37,978 bases of DNA from Chitinophagaceae bacterium UBA2793. Lineage in GTDB: Bacteria; Bacteroidota; Bacteroidia; Chitinophagales; Chitinophagaceae. This document shows, piece after piece, positions 17,060-24,584 of this stretch. How positions within the stretch are numbered: the stretch's first letter is position 1; each line of letters begins with the position of its first letter. The position numbers and the translations under genes are program-made. The notes beneath the pieces were generated by a model, which ran no database searches, was not told where the DNA came from, and saw nothing but the letters and a program-made list of their open reading frames with translations. The stretch lies in assembly GCA_002352045.1 (NCBI GenBank), contig DEHT01000084.1, positions 1 to 37,978 of the forward strand, written 5' to 3'.

Positions 17060-18781
17060 ATGTACAGCGCCGATATAAAAAAACTTCCCCGAACTTTTTT
17101 ACCCCAGGATTTTACCGTTACCGATTGGGATACCCTGCAACCTTATTTCCAGAATTTACTGGATAGAAATATTACCGACAGGGCATCGCTGGAGCAATGG
17201 CTCATAGACCAAAGCGAATTGGAAGCTGCCCTAAACGAAGATGCCTGCTGGCGTCAAATTAAAATGACCTGCGATACCGAAAACAAATCTTTGGAAGAAG
17301 CATTTACCTATTTCTGTATGCACATTCAGCCACAGGTGCAGCCCATGGCCGATGCGTTGAATAAAAAATTAATAGCTTCGCCTTTTTTAAAAGAGCTCAA
17401 CCAGCAGGAATATCAAACCTACTTACGCAGCATTCGCAAAAGCATTGAACTGTTTAGAGAAGAAAACATTCCGCTACAAGCCGAACTTTCGGTATTACAA
17501 CAACAGTATGGGCAAATAACAGGAGCCATGATGGTAACCGTTGACGGTAAAGATTATACTTTGCAGCAAGCGGCTAAATTTTTAGAAAACCCCGATAGAA
17601 AAATAAGAGAAGAAGTGTATCATAAAATACAACTTCGCCGCCTGCAGGATAAAGAAAAACTCAGCGAGCTCTACGATAAATTAATTGAGCTTAGAAACCG
17701 GGAAGCAAAAAATGCCGGCTTTGAAAATTACACCGATTACCGCTTTAAAGAATTGGGCCGTTTTGATTATGGCAAAGAAGACTGTTTTCGGTTTCACGAT
17801 GCGGTAAAACAATATGTACTTCCTTTAGTAAATCAAATTTATAAAAACAAGCAAACAAAACTAGGCTTAAGTAATCTTCGCCAATGGGATTTGGATGCAG
17901 AGCCCCAGGGACAGCTACCGCTACGTCCATTTAAAACAGGCGATGAGTTGTTGCAAAAATCTATTGACTGCTTTACCAGGCTGCAACCATTTTTTGGCGA
18001 CTGCTTACAAAAAATGAAAGCTTTGAATCAGCTCGATTTGGAAAGCCGCAAAGGCAAAGCACCCGGTGGATACAACTGTCCTTTAGCAGAAACCGGAGCC
18101 CCTTTTATTTTTATGAATGCCGCCGGACAAATGCAGGATGTAACCACTATGGTACACGAGGGCGGACATGCCGTACATTCTTTTTTAGCACACCCCTTAC
18201 CGCTCAATGGTTTTAAAGAATACCCCATGGAAATTGCCGAAGTAGCCAGCATGGCTATGGAACTATTTAGCATGGATTATTGGGATAGCTTTTTTGATAG
18301 TGCCGATGATTTAAAAAGAGCCAAAGAACATCAGTTAGAAAGGGTAATTTCCATTTTTCCATGGATTGCCATTATTGATAAATTTCAACATTGGGTGTAC
18401 CAAAATGCCGGCCACAGTCCACAGCAAAGAACCGATGCCTGGAACCAAATTTTAAACGAATTTAAAGATGATGTAATTGATTACAGTGGCTTAGATGAAT
18501 ACCGCAGCAATGCATGGCAAAGGCAATTGCATTTATACGAAGTACCATTTTATTATATTGAATATGGCATAGCACAGTTGGGAGCCATCGGCATGTGGAT
18601 GCAGTACAAAAATAATCCGCAACTGGCATTAGATAATTATTGCAATGCATTATCCCTTGGCGGCACCAAAACCTTGCCCGAATTGTACAAAGCAGCAGGA
18701 ATAGAATTTGATCTTTCTCCCCAAAAAATTAAAGTATTGATGGAGTTTGTACAAGCAGAAATGAAGAAATTGATGAAGTAG
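17060..18781 (+). CDS. M3 family oligoendopeptidase (PepF-like metallopeptidase)
   Basis: The 573-residue cytoplasmic protein has no signal peptide. The zinc motif is H366-E-G-G-H370 in MVHEGGHAVHSF, and the third ligand is probably E394 in EIAEVASMAMELF, the usual spacing in family M3. Upstream are the long helical domain and the GGYNCPLAETGAPFIFMN strand typical of M3B oligoendopeptidases. Downstream is the substrate-binding Tyr/His region VPFYYIEYGIAQLGAIGMW. It would cleave short peptides in peptide turnover. Length is normal for the family. It stands alone between a strong terminator and the ligA promoter. Confidence 0.93.
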   Translation: MYSADIKKLPRTFLPQDFTVTDWDTLQPYFQNLLDRNITDRASLEQWLIDQSELEAALNEDACWRQIKMTCDTENKSLEEAFTYFCMHIQPQVQPMADALNKKLIASPFLKELNQQEYQTYLRSIRKSIELFREENIPLQAELSVLQQQYGQITGAMMVTVDGKDYTLQQAAKFLENPDRKIREEVYHKIQLRRLQDKEKLSELYDKLIELRNREAKNAGFENYTDYRFKELGRFDYGKEDCFRFHDAVKQYVLPLVNQIYKNKQTKLGLSNLRQWDLDAEPQGQLPLRPFKTGDELLQKSIDCFTRLQPFFGDCLQKMKALNQLDLESRKGKAPGGYNCPLAETGAPFIFMNAAGQMQDVTTMVHEGGHAVHSFLAHPLPLNGFKEYPMEIAEVASMAMELFSMDYWDSFFDSADDLKRAKEHQLERVISIFPWIAIIDKFQHWVYQNAGHSPQQRTDAWNQILNEFKDDVIDYSGLDEYRSNAWQRQLHLYEVPFYYIEYGIAQLGAIGMWMQYKNNPQLALDNYCNALSLGGTKTLPELYKAAGIEFDLSPQKIKVLMEFVQAEMKKLMK

Positions 18782-18956
18782 GCGTTTTAATAATAACCAT
18801 TTTTGTTGTTTCCTTTTCTGTGAAGAGGAATATTGTATTGGGCATGTAGTAAATTCTTGTTTCTTTTCGGTTGAACTGTTATTCTATAATGATTAATACA
18901 TTTTTAAAAGTAGATGTATTCTTTACATTCTGTTCTACTGTTTATTCCTCATTATT

Positions 18957-18964
18957 TACATTTG
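18957..18964 (+). promoter_or_regulatory. -7 promoter element of ligA (decides its start codon)
   Basis: TACATTTG is a perfect Bacteroidota -7 box (TAnnTTTG). No clear -33 TTTG is present at the right distance, only T-rich sequence near 18931-18936. Transcription should begin near 18970, downstream of the first open ATG (18914), so that upstream extension cannot be translated from this promoter. Confidence 0.5.
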
Positions 18965-18982
18965 CTCTTAATAAATTTACAC

Positions 18983-21070
18983 ATGTACAATACTACTATG
19001 GTAAAAGAAATGGAAGCTGCTACACAAAACTGGCTGGCCAATGTGCAACCTACCGTTGACAATATTGAAGCACTTCGAAATGTACTTCGCTTCCATGAGC
19101 ACAGGTATTATGTATTGAACAATCCCTTGATTACCGATTTTGAATACGATACCCTTTATAAGCTGCTGGAAAAATTTGAAATTGAAAACCCACAAAGCAT
19201 TACAAAAGATTCGCCTACGCAAAGAGTGGGAGCCGGGCTCATTAAAGATTTTCCCAAAAAGCAACACCTGGTGCCCATGCTATCTTTGGAAAACTCTTAC
19301 AATGCCGAAGACCTGCTGGATTGGGACCGCAAAGCTCGTGAGCTAAGCAAGCTGGATAGTATTGAGTATTGTGCCGAACCAAAATTTGACGGTGCCAGCA
19401 TTTCGGTTGTTTACGAAAATAATCAATTGTTTTGCGGCGTTACCCGAGGCGATGGTGAAACCGGCGACGACATTACACCCAACATTAAACAAATAAGAAC
19501 TTTACCACTTTCGGCTGCGTTTAACCGTTATGGCATTGAACAAATTGAAATAAGGGGCGAAGTGCTAATGAATAAAACCAATTTTAAAAAATACAACGAT
19601 GCAATTATGGAGGAAGGTTTACCTCCATTGGCCAATCCTCGCAATGCCGCCGCCGGAAGCCTTCGCATAAAAGACAGTAAAGAAGTGGGCCGCCGAAACC
19701 TCGAGGCCTTTTTATATCATGTAAGCTACATCAGTAAAATTGAAACAGATGCGCTTGTTCCACTTCCCACCACTCATAGCGGTATGCTTCAAATGCTTTG
19801 GGAGCTTGGCTTTCGCAGCCCACAAAACGAAATGAAAGTGCTAAAGGGTATTGAAGGTATTATACAGTATGTAGCAGAATTTGAAAACAAAAGAGATAGC
19901 CTGCCCTACGAAATAGACGGCATGGTTATAAAAGTAAACGACCTTAACCTGCAAGAGCAGTTGGGCATCACTTCACATCATCCCCGCTGGGCCATTGCTT
20001 ATAAATTTAAAGCCAGGCAAGCCAGCAGTAAGTTGTTGGGAGTAGAGTTTCAGGTAGGTAGAACGGGTGCTGTAACACCGGTTGCAAAAATTCAACCCGT
20101 ACAGGTAGGCGGTGTAACGGTTAGCAGCATTAGTATTCACAACGAAGATTACATTAAAGAAAAAGACCTGAAGCTGGGCGATAAAATTTTAATTGAAAGA
20201 AGTGGCGATGTAATTCCACAAATTGTAAAATCGTTGGCAGAGCTAAGAGATGGTACTGAAACCGAAATTGTGTTTCCTCGTACTTGCCCTGTATGCAACC
20301 ATACATTGGAAAAGCCGGTTGAAGAAGCCGTATGGCGATGCAGTAATATTAATTGTGAAGCACAGGTAGTGGAACGCATCATACATTTTGTAAGTAAAGA
20401 TGCCATGGACATTCGCAGCTTTGGAGAAGCCAATGTTCGCAAGTTTTATACTTTGGGATTGTTGAAGAATGTTCCTGAAATTTACACCCTCAATTTTACA
20501 GAAATAGGCAAACTGGAAGGTTTTGGACAAAAATCTTTAGACAATTTAAAAACTGCCATCGAAGCAAGTAAAACCCAGCCATTACATCGGCTTATTTATG
20601 GATTGGGCATTCGCTATGTGGGCGAAACCACTGCTAAAACCCTTGCCCAAAAAGTAAACAACCTGTTAGAATTTAAAAATTTTTCGCAGGAGCAATTGCA
20701 GCAATTAGATGATGTAGGCGTAAAAGTGGCGGCAAGTATTCATGCTTTTTTTAGTGATGAGGAGAATGTAAAAATGCTGGAAGCCTTGCAACAATTGGGT
20801 CTAAATATGAATTCGGCAAAATCAATTAGTACCGATGGCAACCTTAGCGGGCAAACTTTTTTATTTACCGGCACTTTACATAAATTAAAAAGAAGCGATG
20901 CCGAAGCTATGGTAGAAGCCAATGGCGGAAAAATTTTGAGCGGGGTAAGCAGCAAGTTAAACTTTTTAATAGTGGGTGAAGATGCAGGAAGTAAATTGGA
21001 AAAAGCAAAAAAAATTCCGGCTATTAAAATACTCTCCGAAGATGATTTTTTAAAAATGCTACCAACTTAG
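18983..21070 (+). CDS. ligA: NAD-dependent DNA ligase
   Basis: The protein is 695 residues from the ATG at 18983. The frame is open back to 18914, but those 23 residues are hydrophobic and lie upstream of the likely promoter; ATGs at 18998 and 19010 are also possible. The order is the Ia domain (HEHRYYVLNNPLITDFEYD), the adenylation domain with K134-F-D-G as the AMP-accepting lysine, the OB fold, a zinc finger (C435, C438, C453, C458), helix-hairpin-helix repeats and a C-terminal BRCT domain (about 615-695, FLFTGTLHKLKRSDAEAMVEANGG). It seals nicks in replication and repair using NAD+. All key residues are present and length is normal. Confidence 0.97.
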   Translation: MYNTTMVKEMEAATQNWLANVQPTVDNIEALRNVLRFHEHRYYVLNNPLITDFEYDTLYKLLEKFEIENPQSITKDSPTQRVGAGLIKDFPKKQHLVPMLSLENSYNAEDLLDWDRKARELSKLDSIEYCAEPKFDGASISVVYENNQLFCGVTRGDGETGDDITPNIKQIRTLPLSAAFNRYGIEQIEIRGEVLMNKTNFKKYNDAIMEEGLPPLANPRNAAAGSLRIKDSKEVGRRNLEAFLYHVSYISKIETDALVPLPTTHSGMLQMLWELGFRSPQNEMKVLKGIEGIIQYVAEFENKRDSLPYEIDGMVIKVNDLNLQEQLGITSHHPRWAIAYKFKARQASSKLLGVEFQVGRTGAVTPVAKIQPVQVGGVTVSSISIHNEDYIKEKDLKLGDKILIERSGDVIPQIVKSLAELRDGTETEIVFPRTCPVCNHTLEKPVEEAVWRCSNINCEAQVVERIIHFVSKDAMDIRSFGEANVRKFYTLGLLKNVPEIYTLNFTEIGKLEGFGQKSLDNLKTAIEASKTQPLHRLIYGLGIRYVGETTAKTLAQKVNNLLEFKNFSQEQLQQLDDVGVKVAASIHAFFSDEENVKMLEALQQLGLNMNSAKSISTDGNLSGQTFLFTGTLHKLKRSDAEAMVEANGGKILSGVSSKLNFLIVGEDAGSKLEKAKKIPAIKILSEDDFLKMLPT

Positions 21071-21154
21071 TAAATAATATTTTATTTTTATAAACTCACG
21101 TTTACCAGCATACCGAAACCGGCAAGATGCTTTGATCACAGTAAATAAAAAACA

Positions 21155-21715
21155 ATGATTAAAAAAAATTCCGGCGAAACCTGGAAACAAATGCAGTTTG
21201 CAGGGTACAAAAATCTTCGTAAAAAGTATGCAGTATCCAATTTAGGGAGAGTGGCCAGTTATTCTGATGACATTTTAGCCGATGGCAAGTTACTTGCCGG
21301 TTCCACTACATCGGGCTATCATACGCTCAACCTGCATATTGATGGTAGCAATGGCACCATTTATATTCACAGGGAAATGGCCAAACTTTTTTGCAACAAA
21401 AAATCACCTAAGCATAAATATGTAATTCATTTAAATCACAAAAAGGCCGACAATCACTACAAAAATCTACAATGGGCCAACGATGATGAAATGAATAGTC
21501 ATCAGCAAATGAGTCCCAATAAAATTGCTTTTAAAAAGCGGCAGGCCAATAAAACAAAAGGGCTCAAGCTGGGTTTAAGCCAGGTGAAATCAATAAAAGA
21601 TACCATTCATAACCCCAAGCGTAAACTTACCTTTAAGCAAATAGCCGCCAAATTTGGCGTTAGCGAAATGACAATTTACCGTATTAAAAGTGGTGAAAAT
21701 TGGAGTTCGGTTTAA
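21155..21715 (+). CDS. NUMOD4/HNH-type DNA-binding protein (homing-endonuclease-like) with C-terminal HTH
   Basis: The 186-residue protein has three parts. A NUMOD4-like segment (about 9-50) contains W..., GYKNLRKKYAVSNLGRVASY. An HNH-like segment (about 70-116) contains IHREMAKLFC, then H92-L-N-H95, D99-N100, NLQWA and H116. A C-terminal helix-turn-helix (about 157-183) contains TFKQIAAKFGVSEMTIYRIKSG. This NUMOD-HNH-HTH layout is that of free-standing homing-type endonucleases and of phage or accessory HNH proteins. The cleavage residues look largely kept (H92, N104, H116), but activity is not certain. It lies 84 bp after ligA, and its stop codon lies inside a 10-bp inverted repeat. Confidence 0.7.
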   Translation: MIKKNSGETWKQMQFAGYKNLRKKYAVSNLGRVASYSDDILADGKLLAGSTTSGYHTLNLHIDGSNGTIYIHREMAKLFCNKKSPKHKYVIHLNHKKADNHYKNLQWANDDEMNSHQQMSPNKIAFKKRQANKTKGLKLGLSQVKSIKDTIHNPKRKLTFKQIAAKFGVSEMTIYRIKSGENWSSV

Positions 21716-21750
21716 TCTAACCGTTAGCTTATCGAACAACTAGATTAAAC
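21710..21750. repeat. Perfect 10-bp inverted repeat between the HNH gene and the GNAT gene
   Basis: GTTTAATCTA at 21710-21719 is the exact reverse complement of TAGATTAAAC at 21741-21750, with a 21-base spacer that itself holds CGTTAGC. The left arm overlaps the HNH stop codon. No T-run follows, so it is a poor terminator; a recombination boundary or protein-binding site is possible. Confidence 0.6.
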
Positions 21751-21767
21751 AAAGACTCAACTGACAG

Positions 21768-22304
21768 ATGAACATATTGATAGAAACAGAACGACTAATT
21801 TTAAGAGAATTAGAATACACAGACGAAAATGATTTATTCGAAATGGACTCTGGTCCGGAAGTTCATTTGTTTATCGAAAACAATCCTGTGAAATCAATTG
21901 ACGAAATACAAAAAGCAATTAAAATGCTTAAAGAGCAATACGTGGAAAATGGAATTGCTCGTTGGGCAGTGGTTGACAAGTTATCAAACGAATGTATTGG
22001 TTGGTCGGGATTAAAGTATTTTAACGAACAGATAAATAATCACAAGAATTTTTACGAACTCGGTTATAGATTTAAGAAAAAACATTGGGGCAAAGGTTTT
22101 GCCACTGAATCATCAATTGCAGTATTGAACTATGGATTTAAAAACTTGGGCGTTGACACAATTTTTGCAATAGCCGACCCTAATAATGTAAATTCAAAAA
22201 AGGTGTTGACTAAGTTGGGTTTTCAATTTCAAGAAACTTTTGACTATGAAGGAGACCCAACAGATTGGTTTGAATTGAAAAAAACAATTTGGGAAAACAA
22301 ATAA
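21768..22304 (+). CDS. GNAT family N-acetyltransferase (RimJ/RimL-like)
   Basis: The 178-residue protein opens with ILIETERLILRELEYTDENDLFEM, the standard RimJ/RimL-type start. It carries the acetyl-CoA loop YRFKKKHWGKGFATESS (R/Q-x-x-G-x-G/A) at about 101-117 and the closing IFAIADPNNVNSKKVLTKLGF block. It would transfer acetyl from acetyl-CoA to an amine of a protein or small molecule; the substrate is unknown. Asp is written GAC in 8 of 10 cases, unlike most neighbours, where GAT dominates. The flanks carry GTTAGC upstream (21723) and its complement GCTAAC just past the stop (22317). Both hint at acquisition by transfer. Confidence 0.9.
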   Translation: MNILIETERLILRELEYTDENDLFEMDSGPEVHLFIENNPVKSIDEIQKAIKMLKEQYVENGIARWAVVDKLSNECIGWSGLKYFNEQINNHKNFYELGYRFKKKHWGKGFATESSIAVLNYGFKNLGVDTIFAIADPNNVNSKKVLTKLGFQFQETFDYEGDPTDWFELKKTIWENK

Positions 22305-22496
22305 TCCAAAACGCTAACAAGGTTATGCCAAAAGCGGCGCTGAATGATTTTGATTAGGTAATTGTGCATAGGTTTAGTTTTCGTTCTTCGTCTGAACTTT
22401 TATACCAAACCCCAGCTTCAGCAATACCCCAACCAATGAGCGCATGCAATTGAATCATTTTAATTTATTTTGTATGGTATTTAAAATAAATTACCA

Positions 22497-23159
22497 ATGA
22501 TTACAAAAAATATACTCCGCTTTTTAACTTCCATAAAAAAGAATAATAATAAAGTCTGGCTCGATGCCAACCGGGCTTTGTACGATATCAGTAAAGAGGA
22601 ATTTATTGCCGAAGTAGACCAAGTATTAAAAGGCATTTCCGGCTTTGACCCGTCATTTGTACACCTCAATGCCAAAGATTGCATATTTCGCCTGAACCGG
22701 GATGTACGTTTTAGTAAAGAAAAACATCCATACAAAACCAACTTTGCTGCCTACTATAACCCTGCGGGCAAAAAAGGTGATGGGGCTGGCTATTACATGC
22801 ATATAGAACCGGGAAAAAGTTTTATAGCCGCTGGCATTTGGCAGCCACCTACAGAGCATCTTGCAAGAATTAGACAGGAAATAGACTACAATGCCGATGA
22901 GTGGATAAAGTTGGTAAGCGATAAAAAAATAAAAAAGGCATTTAGCGAGGGGTTTGATAAATCCCAGGTTTTAGTAAGGGCTCCTAAGGGTTATGAAGAA
23001 AGCAACCCGGTTATAGCATTTTTAAAAATGAAAAATTTTGTAATCAGCAATAGTTTTACCGATGAAGAGTTGCAGGATAAACAATTTGTAAAAAAGCTGG
23101 TCAACTGTTTTGAAGCTGCCAAACCTTTTATTGATTTTATCAATCGGAGTGTGCATTAA
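22497..23159 (+). CDS. DUF2461 family protein
   Basis: The 220-residue protein spans a single DUF2461 domain (TIGR02453-like): LRFLTSIKKNNNKVWLDANRALYD, then the conserved CIFRLNRDVRFSKEKHPYKTNFAAYY block (about 62-87), GYYMHIEPG and a GIWQPP motif. The family has no established biochemical role. It has no signal peptide or TM, so it is cytoplasmic. The 192 bp before it contain no gene. Confidence 0.85.
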   Translation: MITKNILRFLTSIKKNNNKVWLDANRALYDISKEEFIAEVDQVLKGISGFDPSFVHLNAKDCIFRLNRDVRFSKEKHPYKTNFAAYYNPAGKKGDGAGYYMHIEPGKSFIAAGIWQPPTEHLARIRQEIDYNADEWIKLVSDKKIKKAFSEGFDKSQVLVRAPKGYEESNPVIAFLKMKNFVISNSFTDEELQDKQFVKKLVNCFEAAKPFIDFINRSVH

Positions 23160-23170
23160 AAAATAAAAGA

Positions 23171-23192
23171 GCCCCGATCCAATACCCGGGGC
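23171..23192 (-). terminator. Minus-facing terminator-like hairpin
   Basis: GCCCCG at 23171-23176 pairs with CGGGGC at 23187-23192. On the minus strand the stem is followed by TCTTTTATTTTTT. No T-run follows on the plus strand, so it faces transcripts coming from the right, although the ParA gene already has its own terminator 380 bp earlier. Confidence 0.55.
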
Positions 23193-23263
23193 CCTGGTTG
23201 TCCTGTAGTGCCTAACAAAAAGAGGTAACAGTTCAATATATCATCGAACAAGTATAAATAATT

Positions 23264-23362
23264 TCAAAATAAACCCTTGGAACTAACAAATGCAGCATGG
23301 TTGGCATCATAGTGTATGCCTCCAGGATGTATGGTTTCTTTACTTAGGTTTAAGAAAATCAA
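23264..23362 (-). CDS. Candidate very short gene (about 32 codons), unproven
   Basis: A minus-strand frame is open from 23383 to a TGA at 23264-23266. Its C-terminal half reads SKETIHPGGIHYDANHAAF and ends SSKGLF, a composition that looks more like protein than random A+T-rich sequence. There is no in-frame ATG; possible starts are TTG at 23360-23362 or ATT at 23372-23374. A competing 25-codon frame (ATG at 23308-23310, with GGAGG just upstream) overlaps it. A minus-facing terminator lies 72 bases downstream. It could be a small peptide gene, a decayed fragment of a longer gene, or chance. I do not recognise a family. Confidence 0.2.
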   Translation of the reverse strand: MIFLNLSKETIHPGGIHYDANHAAFVSSKGLF

Positions 23363-23385
23363 CCGGTAAGCAATGGTTGATTTTC
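23354..23385. repeat. Perfect 11-bp inverted repeat in the ParA/DUF2461 intergenic region
   Basis: GAAAATCAACC at 23354-23364 is the exact complement of GGTTGATTTTC at 23375-23385 around a 10-base loop. There is no T-run on either side, so it is unlikely to be a simple terminator. The hairpin spans the likely start region of the candidate short ORF on the minus strand. The rest of the 23193-23568 stretch is A+T-rich with no other gene-like frame. Confidence 0.6.
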
Positions 23386-23567
23386 AGGATATATAAGCGA
23401 AAGTTTTGCACTTTTATTGCAATACTTTTTGGGTAATGATAAATATTTTTTTTACCTATATTTAATTAATCTCATCAATGTTACTATTACGCATACCCGA
23501 AAATAATAATTAGGATTTTTGCTATCGTATTTCTTCTATAATACTGCTATAACTTTTACTGTTCATT

Positions 23568-23592
23568 AAAAAAAAATGGCCGAGAGGCCATT
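23568..23592 (-). terminator. Terminator of the ParA gene
   Basis: AATGGCC at 23575-23581 pairs with GGCCATT at 23586-23592 around GAGA. On the minus strand the stem is followed by a run of T (A-run at 23568-23576 on the plus strand). It lies 9 bp after the ParA stop codon. Confidence 0.8.
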
Positions 23593-23600
23593 CAGTTAAT

Positions 23601-24344
23601 TTAGTCAATCACTCCTTCCTTTATTTCGGTCCAAAGCTCCCGATAGCATTTGGCTGCATAACTACTGTTAGCAAACTCCATAATGGGCGATTTGTGCACC
23701 CCCATTTTTTCAACATCACTTAGGTAAGGTACATAGTTTTGAAAAAAACGTTTGTCTTTGTACAACTCCTGCATTATTTCGTTGTGCATATTTTTTCTAA
23801 GATCTACCATGGTAAAAAAGCACATCATTTTGCTGAGGTCGAGGTCTTTTTCTTTAAAGTAATCCTTAACCATGTGATAAGTGCGTATTGAAAGGGTAGT
23901 AGGTATCACGGGCATCAATACAATATCGGCTGCATTAAAAATATTTTCAGAAAGTGCTGAAAATCCCGGAGGGCAATCAATAAAAACAAAATCGTAATCT
24001 TTATCCAGTTGCTTCAAAACCGTTTTCAACCTTCCTTTGTTTCCTTTCATTTCATCGAGCATTATATCAAAGCTTTTGGCTGAGTTGTCGGCCGGAATCA
24101 CATCGAGCATTTCAAAATCGGTTGACATTATAGCGTTCTCCAAATCGGCATCCTTGGTAATTAATTTTTTTATTCCAGGATGAGCTTTTGGTTTTACCTT
24201 GTAATAAAAAGAGGAGGAGCCCTGGGGGTCTATATCCCATAACAATGTTTTAAACCCATCTGCAGCGGCCAGGTAAGCAAAGTTTACACAAGAGGCGGTT
24301 TTACCTACGCCGCCTTTCAAGTTGTACAAAGCAATCACAATCAT
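23601..24344 (-). CDS. Orphan ParA/MinD-like ATPase
   Basis: The protein is 247 residues from the ATG at 24342-24344. A start 15 codons upstream is open but would place foreign-looking sequence before the IVIALYNLKGGVGKT strand that normally opens ParA proteins. It has the deviant Walker A K10-GGVGK-T16 with the signature lysine, Walker A' DIDPQGSSS and Walker B FVFIDCPPG. These features define ParA-type ATPases that dimerise on ATP and bind DNA or membranes to position cargo. No ParB, parS-like repeat or conjugation gene is nearby, so this is not a plasmid-type par locus as seen here. The cargo (chromosome, protein cluster or other) is unknown. Confidence 0.85.
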   Translation of the reverse strand: MIVIALYNLKGGVGKTASCVNFAYLAAADGFKTLLWDIDPQGSSSFYYKVKPKAHPGIKKLITKDADLENAIMSTDFEMLDVIPADNSAKSFDIMLDEMKGNKGRLKTVLKQLDKDYDFVFIDCPPGFSALSENIFNAADIVLMPVIPTTLSIRTYHMVKDYFKEKDLDLSKMMCFFTMVDLRKNMHNEIMQELYKDKRFFQNYVPYLSDVEKMGVHKSPIMEFANSSYAAKCYRELWTEIKEGVID

Positions 24345-24584
24345 ATAACTGATTTTTTGGTTTGAAATAGCTGGTTTAATTCTTCGCATCTGTTTAATGC
24401 GTAGGAAAGGAAAGATAGTAAATAATTTAATTATATGGCTGATGCAATTGTTTTACCGGTGCTACGATTGCTTATTGCTTCAACAAACCTTCTATTTAAA
24501 TTGCTATCCATTTATCAAATTGGTTATTAATAAACACACAAAACTATTATCTTGTACACTCTACTTTTTTAAAACAACCATGGT

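Noticed and set aside
18914..18982. N-terminal extension of LigA starting at 18914
   Set aside because: The 23 extra residues are hydrophobic and unlike LigA starts, and a perfect TAnnTTTG promoter box at 18957-18964 lies inside the extension.
22305..22400. Complete integron attC site after the GNAT gene
   Set aside because: GCTAAC is present just after the stop, but no matching GTTRRRY core or clear imperfect palindrome is found within 100 bases, and no integrase is in the window.
23291..23440. Plus-strand frame of about 48 codons starting MQHGWHHS
   Set aside because: It crosses the 11-bp hairpin, is rich in Trp/Phe/Cys with no domain-like pattern, and overlaps the more protein-like minus frame.
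21071..24344. Defence island made of HNH, GNAT, DUF2461 and ParA genes
   Set aside because: The genes have different strands, separate terminators and no known defence domain combination, and DUF2461 is a common housekeeping-type hypothetical.
24345..24389. 15-codon N-terminal extension of the ParA protein
   Set aside because: ParA proteins normally begin a few residues before the first strand and Walker A motif, and the extension shows no conserved feature.
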